DNA from: Nitrospinaceae bacterium
GTDB lineage: Bacteria > Nitrospinota > Nitrospinia > Nitrospinales > VA-1
Direction of reading: 5' to 3'
Assembly (NCBI GenBank): GCA_029261595.1
Contig: JAJDAZ010000034.1
Location: 1 to 63,501 of the forward strand
DNA length: 63,501 nucleotides
The position numbers and the translations under genes are program-made. Of this stretch, positions 8,172-17,161 are shown one piece after another; the stretch's first letter is position 1, and each line of letters begins with the position of its first letter. A model generated the notes under the pieces. That model searched no databases, was not told the DNA's origin, and saw only the letters and a program-made list of their open reading frames with translations.

Positions 8172-8879
8172 ATGGACAGCATCGTTAAATTAGATAAGGT
8201 GATTAAAGTGTACCGGGTGGGAGATGAGGATTTTGCCGCTTTGCACGAAATCAGCCTGGACATTGAACCGGGGGCCTTCATGTCGTTTGTCGGGCCTTCA
8301 GGTTCCGGTAAAACCACACTCCTGAATTTGATCGGTGGTCTCGATCAACCGACCTCCGGAAGCATTTATTTCGAGAATGTTTCTTTAGGTAATTTGGACC
8401 GGACGGCTCTGGCGGAATACCGCCGCAAAAATCTGGGGTTCATATTTCAAACCTACAATCTTCTTCCCGTGTATTCGGTTTATGAAAATATTTTGTTTCC
8501 CCTTCTGCTGGATGGGAACAGGGAATCCGCGGTTCGTCAGTCCGTTGAGGATATCGTGGCGAGCGTGGGGCTGTCGGACCAGATAAAGAAAAAACCCGCT
8601 CATTTGTCCGGTGGACAGTGCCAGCGGGTTGCCATTGCCAGGGCGTTGGTTAAAAAACCTGCTCTGATTCTGGCTGACGAACCCACCGCCAATCTGGATG
8701 CTGAAAACTCTTACCAAATTCTTGAACTGATGAAAAAGTTGAATCATCAATTCAAAGCGGCTTTTGTTTTTTCAACGCATGATGAAAAAGTCACCAAGTA
8801 TGTGAACCGCGAAGTGGGTCTGGAAGATGGCCGGGTACGCTGGGACAAACGGCGTAACGGAGCCGGGAGTCTGGAATGA
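8172..8879 (+). CDS. LolD/MacB-type ABC transporter ATP-binding protein
   Basis: This 235-residue cytoplasmic ATPase has Walker A at 41-49 (GPSGSGKTT) and a Q-loop in [11 protein letters not shown]. The signature is [15 protein letters not shown], with Cys in place of the usual Gln/Lys, and Walker B is [12 protein letters not shown]. Switch His lies in FSTHDEKV. It belongs to the LolD/MacB/FtsE group, which power mechanotransmission-type permeases instead of classical transport. Its stop overlaps the following permease start by four bases, so the two are translationally coupled. With two FtsX-type permeases and a LolA-like protein behind it, it probably drives extraction of a lipidic or lipoprotein substrate from the inner membrane. 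Confidence 0.9.
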   Translation: MDSIVKLDKVIKVYRVGDEDFAALHEISLDIEPGAFMSFVGPSGSGKTTLLNLIGGLDQPTSGSIYFENVSLGNLDRTALAEYRRKNLGFIFQTYNLLPVYSVYENILFPLLLDGNRESAVRQSVEDIVASVGLSDQIKKKPAHLSGGQCQRVAIARALVKKPALILADEPTANLDAENSYQILELMKKLNHQFKAAFVFSTHDEKVTKYVNREVGLEDGRVRWDKRRNGAGSLE

Positions 8880-10045
8880 TTTTTTCAATCGCCTGGAAGA
8901 ATTTCTCGCGGCAGGGAATCCGTGCGGCCTTGAATGTAACGGTGACCGCGCTTGCAATGATCGCGGTGGTTTTTAATATTTCTCTTTATAACGGGTTCCA
9001 GGCGCAAACCACCCGTAACATGATACGCACCGATGTCGCGGGCGGGCATTACCGGGCTCCGGGTTTTGATATCCTGTCTCCTACAGAATGGGAAGATTTC
9101 ACCCTCAAAATTCCAACGGCTCTTAAAGACCTGCCGCCGTCCGACAAGGCCGAGGTTCTGGTTCAGCAGGGACAACTGTTTCCAAACCGTCGGCTTTATC
9201 CCGTGCAAATGCGGGGGATTGATATTAATCAAACCCTGCTGGATTTGCCTCTGGAGGGATTGAAGTCCTACAGCGGGAAAGTGAACGATATCATTCCCGC
9301 CGTGCTTGGTATCAAAATGGCCCAAAAAGCCCATCTCAAAAAAGGCGATACCGCGGTCCTGAAATGGCGGGATCAATATGGCGTGGTCGATGCCCGCGAC
9401 ATGCTGGTCGTGGATGTGGTGACCATGGTGAACTCCAGGGTCGATGAGGGGGTCTTATGGTTGCGGCTGGATCATTTGCGAGACATGACCGGGCGGCCCG
9501 GTGAAATCAGCTGGGTGGCTGTGAAGGATTTTCAGGGGCCGGTTGCTGCCATGGAATTTCAGACGGTGGAGGAATTGATCGCCGATATATTGAATTTGAT
9601 CGAAAACGACCGGAAGTACGCAAAAATTTTCTGGATCATTTTAATTTTTCTGGCTGGCATCGGCGTTTTCAATACGCAGATTTTAAACGTATTCAAGCGC
9701 CAAAAAGAAATCGGCACCTTGATGGCTTTGGGGATGACCGCCGCGCAGATCGTCGGATTATTCACCCTGGAAGGAAGCATGGCGGCTTTGTTGTCCGTGG
9801 TGGTCGCGCTGATTCTGGGGACCGCATTGTTCGCCTGGTTTCAAAGCGTGGGGTTGGACATTTCCCATTTGAGCGAATCGACGATCCCGGTGCATGAAAA
9901 TATCCTTCTTGATATTCATTCCAGTGAAGTGGCCGCTACCCTCGTCATTATCGTTTGTGTCATGGTCCTGGTCTCCTGGTTGCCGGTCCGAAAAATAACC
10001 CGGCTGGACCCGACGCTGGCTTTACGGGGGAGGGCGATCACATGA
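8876..10045 (+). CDS. FtsX/LolC-type ABC permease (first)
   Basis: This 389-residue inner-membrane protein has the four-helix MacB/LolCE layout: one helix at about 15-38, a large periplasmic domain, then three helices. The three are WIILIFLAGIGVFNTQIL near 260, AALLSVVVALILGTALF near 305 and VAATLVIIVCVMVLVSWLP near 360. The cytoplasmic coupling segment is FKRQKEIGTLMALGMTAAQI, as in FtsX-family permeases. It overlaps the ATPase gene and the next permease by four bases each. It most likely pairs with the second permease as a heterodimer. Confidence 0.85.
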   Translation: MIFSIAWKNFSRQGIRAALNVTVTALAMIAVVFNISLYNGFQAQTTRNMIRTDVAGGHYRAPGFDILSPTEWEDFTLKIPTALKDLPPSDKAEVLVQQGQLFPNRRLYPVQMRGIDINQTLLDLPLEGLKSYSGKVNDIIPAVLGIKMAQKAHLKKGDTAVLKWRDQYGVVDARDMLVVDVVTMVNSRVDEGVLWLRLDHLRDMTGRPGEISWVAVKDFQGPVAAMEFQTVEELIADILNLIENDRKYAKIFWIILIFLAGIGVFNTQILNVFKRQKEIGTLMALGMTAAQIVGLFTLEGSMAALLSVVVALILGTALFAWFQSVGLDISHLSESTIPVHENILLDIHSSEVAATLVIIVCVMVLVSWLPVRKITRLDPTLALRGRAIT

Positions 10046-11343
10046 TTCGCTGGATTCTTCAGGGGATATTGCGTGACAAGAACCGATCATTGTTCCCGTT
10101 TCTGGTGGTTATGTCGGGGGTGGCTCTCGTGGTTTTTACGGTCGGGTTTATGGAAGGAATCTTCATGGGGATGATCAATACCACGGCCAATCTGGATACG
10201 GGGCATTTAAGGCTTGTCAACAAACCCTTTTACGATGAAGAGCACCTGAACCCCATGGACCGGGCGTTGACCGCTCAGAAAGAAATCCGCCAATGGTTGA
10301 GTGAAAATAGTGATCCAAAAATAATGTGGGCTCCGCGGATTCGTTGGGGAGCGATAGCCGATGTTCCGGATGAAAACGGGGAAACCAAAAGCCAGACTCC
10401 CATCATTGGCATGGCACTGGATTTACTTTCACCCGATTCGCAGGAGTTGCAAAGGCTGGATTTAAAAAACTCTCTCACCGAAGGGAGGCTTCCACAGGGA
10501 CCAAAAGAAATTCTTCTGGGGTATGAGCTGGCCCGCACTCTTGATGTGGGACGGGACCAGACGATCACTCTATTAGGACAAACGTTCGACGGCGGTCTGG
10601 CTACGGATAATTATACCGTGGTTGGTTTTGTCCGCTTTGGCGTGTTTGCCATGGACAAGAAAATGGCGTTGATCGATCTGAAAGACGCCCAGGATTCTTT
10701 TTATATGGAGAACACGGTCACCGACTGGCTGGGCTTTCTGCCTTCCCATGTTTCCGACAAGGAATATATTCATTTAAAAACAGCTCTTCAATCCCGGCTC
10801 GATGATCTCATACTGAATCCGCCCGCTGATTGGGCGAAAGATGATCTTCCCATTGTGTTGTCCGTTCTGGAGCAGAGAAACCTCGACAACCTGGTCGGGG
10901 TGTTCGAGATGGTGAAAAAAATCTTTGTTGGAATCATCGTGCTTTTGATGGTCCTGGTATTATGGAATGCGGGGCTTCTTAATGGCATACACCGTTACGG
11001 TGAATTGGGATTATTATTGGCCATGGGGCAGACGCACTGGAAGCTGGTGGGGATGATGGCCGTGGAAGCTTTATCCATAGGGTTGTTAGGGTCGCTGGCA
11101 GGCTGTCTCATCGGGGGAGGGGTGGTTTATTATCTCCAGGAAGTGGGAATCAATATGGGAGACGCCTTCGCCCAGACGGGGATGATGATGAACGATGTGA
11201 TGCGGGGCCGGGTGACGGCGGAGAGTTTTCTTCTGGGTGTGGGTCCCGGAATTATCGCCAGCGTGCTGGGAAGTTTGTTTGCCAGTGTGGCGTTGTTTCA
11301 ACGATCGGAAGCCAATTTATTCCGGGAACTGGAAGCGGGATAA
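10042..11343 (+). CDS. FtsX/LolE-type ABC permease (second)
   Basis: This 433-residue inner-membrane protein has the same topology as its neighbour. A first helix (FPFLVVMSGVALVVFTVGF) is followed by a ~250-residue periplasmic domain and three C-terminal helices. The coupling motif is HRYGELGLLLAMGQTHWKLV. I chose ATG at 10042, which makes an ATGA overlap with the preceding stop; upstream in-frame codons would run deep into that gene. It is more diverged from the first permease than a recent duplicate would be, which suggests a long-standing heterodimer like LolC-LolE. Confidence 0.85.
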   Translation: MIRWILQGILRDKNRSLFPFLVVMSGVALVVFTVGFMEGIFMGMINTTANLDTGHLRLVNKPFYDEEHLNPMDRALTAQKEIRQWLSENSDPKIMWAPRIRWGAIADVPDENGETKSQTPIIGMALDLLSPDSQELQRLDLKNSLTEGRLPQGPKEILLGYELARTLDVGRDQTITLLGQTFDGGLATDNYTVVGFVRFGVFAMDKKMALIDLKDAQDSFYMENTVTDWLGFLPSHVSDKEYIHLKTALQSRLDDLILNPPADWAKDDLPIVLSVLEQRNLDNLVGVFEMVKKIFVGIIVLLMVLVLWNAGLLNGIHRYGELGLLLAMGQTHWKLVGMMAVEALSIGLLGSLAGCLIGGGVVYYLQEVGINMGDAFAQTGMMMNDVMRGRVTAESFLLGVGPGIIASVLGSLFASVALFQRSEANLFRELEAG

Positions 11344-11388
11344 GTTAAGATAAGATGTAGATTATAAAATTTTAACACCACTTTAAAA

Positions 11389-12153
11389 ATGCTGAGTTTT
11401 AAATTAAAAATCTTATTTTTCGCTTCGATACTGACATTGTGTCTGGCTTTTGCCTTGCCCTTAAATGCCGCCGAACCTGATGCGCAAAAACTGTTGGAGG
11501 CTGTGGACGATAATTTATGGTCGAATACCAAACGTATCGATGGACGTTTGATGATCGACAATGGCCGAAAAGAACGTGTCTTGACCTGGGAGCATTGGAT
11601 GGAAGGGGTGGACAAAGCCTATACCCGGTATAAATCCCCGGCCCGTGAAAAGGGCACCAAAATGCTCAAGATCGAAGACAAACTCTGGATGTATACGCCG
11701 CGCACGGACCGCAAGCTTCTCATCGCCGGGCATTTGCTGCGCCAGTCTATGATGGGAAGCGACTTGTCTTATGAAGACATGATGGAAGACAAAAAGCTAA
11801 GCGCCGCTTACAAAGCGACTTTTGTAAAGAAGGAGGATCTCCAGAAGATGGAATGTTGTGTCCTGCTTCTGGTGGCGCATGATAAAACGACGACCTACCA
11901 AACGCGCAAATTGTGGGTGAATATGGAAAAGGAGATCGTATTGAAACAGGAGTTGTACGCCAAAGGGGGCAAACTGCTCAAGCAGGTTGAATATTTTGAT
12001 TACCGCGAGCTTGGGGAGCGTTTATTTCCGCGTAAAATGATTTTCCGCGATCTGCTCAAGGAAAATACCAAGACCACTTATATGTTTGACGATATCGAAT
12101 TCGACGTGGACATCCCGAAAAAATATTTTTCCCAAAGTATTTTGAAGCGATGA
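11389..12153 (+). CDS. LolA-like outer-membrane lipoprotein-sorting protein
   Basis: This 254-residue exported protein has a signal peptide ending FALPLNAAEPD. The mature part matches the LolA-like family often annotated 'outer membrane lipoprotein-sorting protein'. Its markers are LTWEHWMEGVDKAYTRYKSP, LKIEDKLWMYTPRTDRKLL and, near the end, YFDYRELGERLFPRKMIF. These proteins have the half-barrel fold that shields acyl chains in the periplasm. Placed 45 bases behind an ATPase and two permeases of Lol type, it completes a plausible lipid or lipoprotein trafficking set. This family commonly sits beside MacB-type transporters that are not the housekeeping Lol system. Confidence 0.75.
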   Translation: MLSFKLKILFFASILTLCLAFALPLNAAEPDAQKLLEAVDDNLWSNTKRIDGRLMIDNGRKERVLTWEHWMEGVDKAYTRYKSPAREKGTKMLKIEDKLWMYTPRTDRKLLIAGHLLRQSMMGSDLSYEDMMEDKKLSAAYKATFVKKEDLQKMECCVLLLVAHDKTTTYQTRKLWVNMEKEIVLKQELYAKGGKLLKQVEYFDYRELGERLFPRKMIFRDLLKENTKTTYMFDDIEFDVDIPKKYFSQSILKR

Positions 12154-12212
12154 TAAAAAATTGAAATTAGTATTTTTTCCTCACTTATGTCAGAACCTGA
12201 AAATTATTTTTC

Positions 12213-12896
12213 ATGATACATATGTTTCGGCGTGAATTTAATGAGGCGTTGGCCCAACGCGCCCATGTGACGCTCCCTGAACTTAAAAAACCAATCGCTT
12301 TCCTGGCCATCGGCACACTTATCTATCTTTCCATTGCGGTGATGATTGCACCGGAGGATCAAAAGGGGCGATATTTTATTCAGGAGGGCGGCATGGTGAC
12401 GACGTTGTCCGCAATTTTCCTTGCTCTGGCCAGTATATTTTCCGGCGTGTGTTTCAACCTGTCACGGACACGAACAGATTTATTCAGATATTTCTGGCTC
12501 CTGACGACAATGGGTTTCGCTTTTTTATTTCTGGACGAGTTGCTCCGGTTTCACGAAATGACGGGAAGGTATTTGGACCCGGCGGTGGGGGTCCCCGAAG
12601 GCTTCAGGCGATGGGATGATATTGTGGTGATCCTTTATGGAGTGGTTGCGCTTTTTATAATGGCCGGGTTCCTGCCGGAACTGTTCCGTTATCCTAGAGT
12701 CGTGGAAATGATGGGAATGGCTTTTTTGTTTTACTTCATCCATACCCTGGTCGATTCCACTCAGGAACCGCGAACCGACTTGTCTGCCATTATCGAGGAA
12801 TCCGCAAAAGTGTTTTGCGCAGAATACCTGGCAATCTCCATGTTTGTGGCGTCACTCGGGATGAAGGCCGCAGCGAAACTTCCGCAGGAAAAGTAG
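12213..12896 (+). CDS. Multi-pass membrane protein, tandem paralogue A
   Basis: This 227-residue protein of unknown function has about six hydrophobic segments. A conserved polar motif lies in or next to a membrane helix: FLFLDELLRFHEMTGR (L-D-E-x4-H-E). Acid and histidine inside a hydrophobic protein suggest metal or proton handling, but nothing confirms it. The gene is duplicated 789 bases downstream; the last 87 codons of the two copies are nearly identical in DNA. The ATG at 12213 is supported because it lines up with the start of the copy. Confidence 0.65.
   Translation: MIHMFRREFNEALAQRAHVTLPELKKPIAFLAIGTLIYLSIAVMIAPEDQKGRYFIQEGGMVTTLSAIFLALASIFSGVCFNLSRTRTDLFRYFWLLTTMGFAFLFLDELLRFHEMTGRYLDPAVGVPEGFRRWDDIVVILYGVVALFIMAGFLPELFRYPRVVEMMGMAFLFYFIHTLVDSTQEPRTDLSAIIEESAKVFCAEYLAISMFVASLGMKAAAKLPQEK
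12636..12896 (+). repeat. Direct repeat: 3' end of paralogue A (copy at 13425-13685)
   Basis: The 261 bases ending at the stop codon of paralogue A match the 261 bases ending at the stop of paralogue B at a constant offset of 789. I count about 16 differences by eye, with one run of about 100 identical bases (around 12676-12777). The differences cluster at the two edges, and the middle ones are mostly third-position. Confidence 0.8.
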
Positions 12897-13001
12897 TTGG
12901 AATGGTAAATAAAATTTCTTATAAAGAGTTTTAAAAGCTTTTCCGATTCTCAATGTTGACCCAGTTAAAAGTTGAAAATTTAGTAATAAATCAGGTTTGT
13001 C

Positions 13002-13685
13002 ATGATCCAGGTGTTTCAGCGTCATTACAGAGAGGCCCTTGGCCAACGCCGGCAAGTGGCCGCCACCAACCTTAAAAAACCTCTGGTGTTTCTGGCAATC
13101 GGGACCGTGGCCTTTCTCGCTCTCGCGGTTGTGATGGCCCCCCCGGATAAGCCCTCTTCCTATTATTTTTATAAAGATGGTTATATGGTGACCTATCTTT
13201 CTGCTGGTTTCCTGGGATTGGCCAGTATTTTTTCCGGCGTGTGTTTTAACCTGTCACGGACAAGAACGGATTTTTTGCGATTTTTCTGGCTGGTGGCCGC
13301 AGCGGGTTTTGCTTTTCTGTTTTTGGACGAATTGTTTGAATTTCACGAAATGGCCGACCGATGGTTGGCGACTGTCAGCGTTCCCGAAGGTTTCCGGCAT
13401 TGGAATGACATTGCGGTGATCCTGTATGGAGTGGTTGCGTTTTTAATCATGGCCGGGTTCCTGCCAGAACTGTTCCGTTATCCTAGAGTCGTGGAAATGA
13501 TGGGAATGGCTTTTTTGTTTTACTTCATCCATACCCTGGTCGATTCCACTCAGGAACCGCGAACCGATTTGTCTGCCATTATCGAGGAATCTGCAAAAGT
13601 GTTTTGCGCAGAGTACCTGGCAATCTCCATGTTTGTGGCGTCACTGGGGATGAAAGCGGCGGCGAAACTTCTGAGGGAAAAATAA
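13002..13685 (+). CDS. Multi-pass membrane protein, tandem paralogue B
   Basis: This protein has the same length (227) and layout as the upstream copy and the same motif, FLFLDELFEFHEMADR (L-D-E-x4-H-E). The N-terminal two thirds differ at many residues, while the C-terminal part (from VVAFLIMAGFLPELFRYPRV onward) is almost unchanged. That pattern points to recent homogenisation of the 3' ends. A 105-base AT-rich gap without an obvious terminator separates the copies, so they may share a transcript. Function unknown. Confidence 0.65.
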   Translation: MIQVFQRHYREALGQRRQVAATNLKKPLVFLAIGTVAFLALAVVMAPPDKPSSYYFYKDGYMVTYLSAGFLGLASIFSGVCFNLSRTRTDFLRFFWLVAAAGFAFLFLDELFEFHEMADRWLATVSVPEGFRHWNDIAVILYGVVAFLIMAGFLPELFRYPRVVEMMGMAFLFYFIHTLVDSTQEPRTDLSAIIEESAKVFCAEYLAISMFVASLGMKAAAKLLREK

Positions 13686-13732
13686 CCGGAAAATTTGAAT
13701 TTAAAAACCGAGGAATCGGGCCTGCCAGGAAG

Positions 13733-14587
13733 TCATTTTTCCGCAAGGGATGCTTTTATATAGAGGCCAAACCCTAGAAGTAGTAATGTCGCGCCAAGCA
13801 TTTCCAGACCTTCCTCCATAGCGATCAATAAATAACGCGGGAAAGAACTGCTCCTCGCGATCGCTTCCAGGATTAATGCGATGACCCAGGAAGACAGCCC
13901 AGCCAGAAAGGCAAACCGTACTTTTGAGTCGGTTTTCGATGCGCGAAAGAAAAACCGGATCAGAAATATAATGGAGGCTAGAATCATCGGGGCGAAAACC
14001 CACAACCACATAAAAATCGAACTCGCGCCTTCCCAATGCGGGAGCCAATTGATGGCCTCCACGTTGACCTTGTCATGAATGCCGATGCATTCATCCAGAG
14101 CAAGGTACATGAAAAGGCAGGCGACAAGGTTCCACTCATAAATTTTGGGAACGGGATTGGTGGCCTGATTTTTTTGTTGAGAAATGGTCAGAACAACGAG
14201 TCCCAGCAAAAAAAGCTGGATCGTAGAAAAATAGGTGGCGTATCCCTTTTCAATATTTAAATCCCAATAGCTTTTGGCGGGAGAGGTCAAATGCATTCCC
14301 TCTAAAAATATCTGGATGAAAATGAGAATGCCCAAGAAGTAATAGCAACGGGGGATTTCGGTGACGAGCGCGGTTAAATAATCGAAACTTCTTTTTTTAA
14401 TTTGTGGATTGATCCAACCCAATAAAAATAAACCGATCAGAAGTCCCGCCATGGGATTGTTTAATCTTCGACTCGGGGACCATGAAACCCAATCCACATC
14501 AACATAGTTATTTAGAAAATTAAGGAGAAGGATTATCAGGTCGGCAATGAGGAATAGCTTTAAGAGTAACTCTAACTTGGATTTCAA
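13733..14587 (-). CDS. Multi-pass membrane protein with LDE-x4-H-D motif
   Basis: This 284-residue protein has about seven hydrophobic helices and is convergent with the tandem paralogues. It carries ALDECIGIHDKVN (L-D-E-x4-H-D), in the same context as the L-D-E-x4-H-E motif of its neighbours, so it may be a distant relative. It starts at TTG (14587), with AAGGA upstream at a suitable distance. It has no signal peptide beyond the first helix (LFLIADLIILLL). Function unknown. A membrane-embedded acid/His cluster is what can be seen. Confidence 0.6.
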   Translation of the reverse strand: MKSKLELLLKLFLIADLIILLLNFLNNYVDVDWVSWSPSRRLNNPMAGLLIGLFLLGWINPQIKKRSFDYLTALVTEIPRCYYFLGILIFIQIFLEGMHLTSPAKSYWDLNIEKGYATYFSTIQLFLLGLVVLTISQQKNQATNPVPKIYEWNLVACLFMYLALDECIGIHDKVNVEAINWLPHWEGASSIFMWLWVFAPMILASIIFLIRFFFRASKTDSKVRFAFLAGLSSWVIALILEAIARSSSFPRYLLIAMEEGLEMLGATLLLLGFGLYIKASLAEK

Positions 14588-14847
14588 ACGAAGGGTCCTT
14601 GCATAAATTAAGGTGGAGCCTACTATACTAAAGGCGTCTCTAACAATTCAAATTTTGTTACTGCAACCCAATCCCCCTTTGAGGAAATTTAATCATATTT
14701 TTAATTTATATGGGAGACGTTCTAGCTATAATAGAACCAGGATGGCTACAGGGAACCAGCTTTGACTTAATACCTATACAGGAATCGGAAAGGTTCCTAA
14801 AAAATTTCTCATGCATTCTGCCCCGGTCGTTCCTGAAAGGAAAAACT

Positions 14848-15567
14848 ATGGATAATAGAAGAGGCTCCAGCAATTTTTTGCCAGGTTTTTTTATTTTTCT
14901 GGGATTATCTGTTTTGGGTTACTTGTTGGGTGAGAGCGCGATTCGATTTAAGGAATACGAGCGCACGGTCCGGGTGAAAGGGCTCTCTGAGAAAGAATAT
15001 CCGGCGGACATCGTGCTTTGGCCCATTCAGTTTACCGAGGCCAATAATAACCTGACTGACATGTATGCCTCGCTTGAGAAAAGTAACAAAAAAATTCAGG
15101 CATTCCTTGAACAATCAGGCATCGAAGCGACCGAAATCACCATCTCTCCTCCGTCTATCACCGACAAACTGGCTCAGCAATATGGGAATGCTCCTAAACC
15201 GAAATTCAGGTACACGGCTATTCAAACGATCACGGTTTATTCAACCAAGGTTTCCGAGGTTCGAAATATAATAACCAAGCTTGCGGAGCTTGGGAAGGAG
15301 GGAATTGTTTTCAAAGCGGGAGAGTATCGCAACACAACCGAATATATATTCACCCGGTTAAATTCGGTGAAACCGGAAATGGTGGAGGAGGCAACCACCA
15401 AGGCCAGGGAGGTCGCAGAAAAATTTGCCAAAGATTCCAATAGTACTCTGGGCAAGATCAAACGGGCAACTCAAGGGCAGTTTTCCATTTCGCCTCGCGA
15501 TCGCAACAACCCCCATATTAAAAAAATACGGGTGGTGTCCACGGTGGAATATTATTTGTCCGACTGA
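14848..15567 (+). CDS. SIMPL-domain (DUF541) protein
   Basis: This 239-residue protein has an N-terminal hydrophobic anchor or signal (FLPGFFIFLGLSVLGYLLG). It then has a SIMPL/DUF541 domain: RTVRVKGLSEKEYPADIVLW, SNKKIQAFLEQSGIEATEI and ATTKAREVAEKFAKDSNSTL. The family is periplasmic or membrane-tethered and forms oligomers; its biochemical role is poorly known. I chose the ATG at 14848, preceded by GAAAGG, over an in-frame upstream ATG at 14710, which would add 46 non-conserved residues before the anchor. It is convergent with the iron-uptake operon, 40 bases from its end. Confidence 0.8.
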   Translation: MDNRRGSSNFLPGFFIFLGLSVLGYLLGESAIRFKEYERTVRVKGLSEKEYPADIVLWPIQFTEANNNLTDMYASLEKSNKKIQAFLEQSGIEATEITISPPSITDKLAQQYGNAPKPKFRYTAIQTITVYSTKVSEVRNIITKLAELGKEGIVFKAGEYRNTTEYIFTRLNSVKPEMVEEATTKAREVAEKFAKDSNSTLGKIKRATQGQFSISPRDRNNPHIKKIRVVSTVEYYLSD

Positions 15568-15607
15568 GGGATATCGAGCGTAAAATTCTGGTTCGACGGG
15601 ACGCGGG

Positions 15608-17161
15608 TCAATTCCGGGTGAACTTTTCAATCTCCCCGATGCGTTGCATCAAATGGTGCATTTTTTTGTCCAGTGTGATGATGTGCCGGTCGATTTCCTC
15701 GATTTCTTTTTTCTCCTGGGACATATAGACCGTTTTGCATTTTTCCAGATGATTGCTGATGTGTTCGATCATATCGTGGATTTCGTTGGTTTCGTTATAG
15801 AGATCATCGGCGGTTTCCTGAACATTGATCAGCAGGTCCTCTTCCACATCTTCCGTAGGTGAATCTTTTTTTTGCCGCCGCAATTTTTTCCGGTTCATTC
15901 CCACCCATATTCCTGAAATCACCAGCAGGACCAGACCCAATGTGGCCAGATCCACCAGCAACATGAAATAGTTGCCGAAAAATCTCCCGGTATGGATTTC
16001 CGTGATGAGTTTCACCAGATCCATTTTCCTGGCGTCGGAGGAAGATCCTTTGGCTGAATTCGATAGCTCCTGTTCCTGCCAGTGGGCTCCTCCGTCCCTT
16101 GAGATGAATAAACCGGCGGTGGTGCCTGCCACCAGAAAAGGGGAGGGAGTTTGGGTTTGAAAAACCTTCTTGATCGTAACGGCACCTGAGGATGATCGTT
16201 GTGCCGGTTTGAATTTCATGGGCTTCCATGAATCCCCCCCATCTTTAGAAACCAGAATTTTCTTTCCGTTGGAGATTGTCAGGCGGGCAATATTGTTGGG
16301 ATCGACGATCAGAGAGGGGACGGTCTTAAAATGTTTGTCTTTCACCCAGTTGCGGCCCCGGTTGAAGGATTTAAAAAGGCCGTTACGGGTCCCGATATAA
16401 AAAAACTCCGGGTCTGTTTTCAACGACACCATGCTGAGAACCTCTGAAATCCTGTCTGCCCATGTGGGCTCCCATTGGTTCCTGTCGTGGTTGCTGCGGT
16501 ACATCCCGTTTTCAGAGGCGATGTAAATGTCGTCAGGGTCGACCGAAGACAAGCGAACCCGTTTTATCGGGATATCTTTTCGGACACCTTTTCCCCCGAA
16601 CAAAAGTTCCCAGGAATCCCCGGCGTCATCCGAGTAAAAGAGTCCGCCCTGGGTGGCGGCATATAAAATTTCAGGATTGTCAGGATGTATGGCAAGGTCG
16701 TTGATTTCTCCATTCGACAAGCCGCTGGATGCGTCGAACCAGTCGGTCCAATGGTCCCCCCCATCTTCAGTTTTGAAAATTCCGCCGGAGGTTCCGGCAT
16801 ACAGAGTGTCCGGATCGCGAGGATCGATGGCCAGGGCATGGATGTTCTGATTGAACATCCCCTGCTCGAGGTGAGCCCAGGTGTTTCCGTCATCCCGGGA
16901 GCGGTAGAGGCCATAATCGGTTCCCACGAAAAGCGCCCCGTGATTTGTTGCGTTGATGACCTGAACCGTGCGTTTATGGGCCGCTAACTTAAAATATTTA
17001 TCTGGAAGAAATTTTCCGCTGACGACGACATTATTCAACCCCAAGCCGTCGTAATGCATGAGGATGAAACCGGATATGGAGAGGATGATAAAAAAAATCG
17101 CGCAAACCAACCCAACCCATTTATGAAAATTCCGCGTGTTTTTAAAAGACCGGATTTTCAA
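15608..17161 (-). CDS. Membrane-anchored BNR-repeat (beta-propeller) protein of the iron operon
   Basis: This is a 517-residue protein. An N-terminal helix ([20 protein letters not shown]) of the PepSY-associated type seen in iron-reductase proteins is followed by a periplasmic beta-propeller. That propeller has repeated BNR/Asp-box units ([40 protein letters not shown]). A second helix near 405-425 follows, then a cytoplasmic coiled-coil tail. The tail (about 445-517, [14 protein letters not shown]) is homologous to the tail of the FTR1 fusion encoded just upstream. It starts at TTG (17161), overlapping the permease stop by four bases (TTGA), so translation is coupled. A role as periplasmic partner of the permease is inferred. 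Confidence 0.75.
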   Translation of the reverse strand: MKIRSFKNTRNFHKWVGLVCAIFFIILSISGFILMHYDGLGLNNVVVSGKFLPDKYFKLAAHKRTVQVINATNHGALFVGTDYGLYRSRDDGNTWAHLEQGMFNQNIHALAIDPRDPDTLYAGTSGGIFKTEDGGDHWTDWFDASSGLSNGEINDLAIHPDNPEILYAATQGGLFYSDDAGDSWELLFGGKGVRKDIPIKRVRLSSVDPDDIYIASENGMYRSNHDRNQWEPTWADRISEVLSMVSLKTDPEFFYIGTRNGLFKSFNRGRNWVKDKHFKTVPSLIVDPNNIARLTISNGKKILVSKDGGDSWKPMKFKPAQRSSSGAVTIKKVFQTQTPSPFLVAGTTAGLFISRDGGAHWQEQELSNSAKGSSSDARKMDLVKLITEIHTGRFFGNYFMLLVDLATLGLVLLVISGIWVGMNRKKLRRQKKDSPTEDVEEDLLINVQETADDLYNETNEIHDMIEHISNHLEKCKTVYMSQEKKEIEEIDRHIITLDKKMHHLMQRIGEIEKFTRN

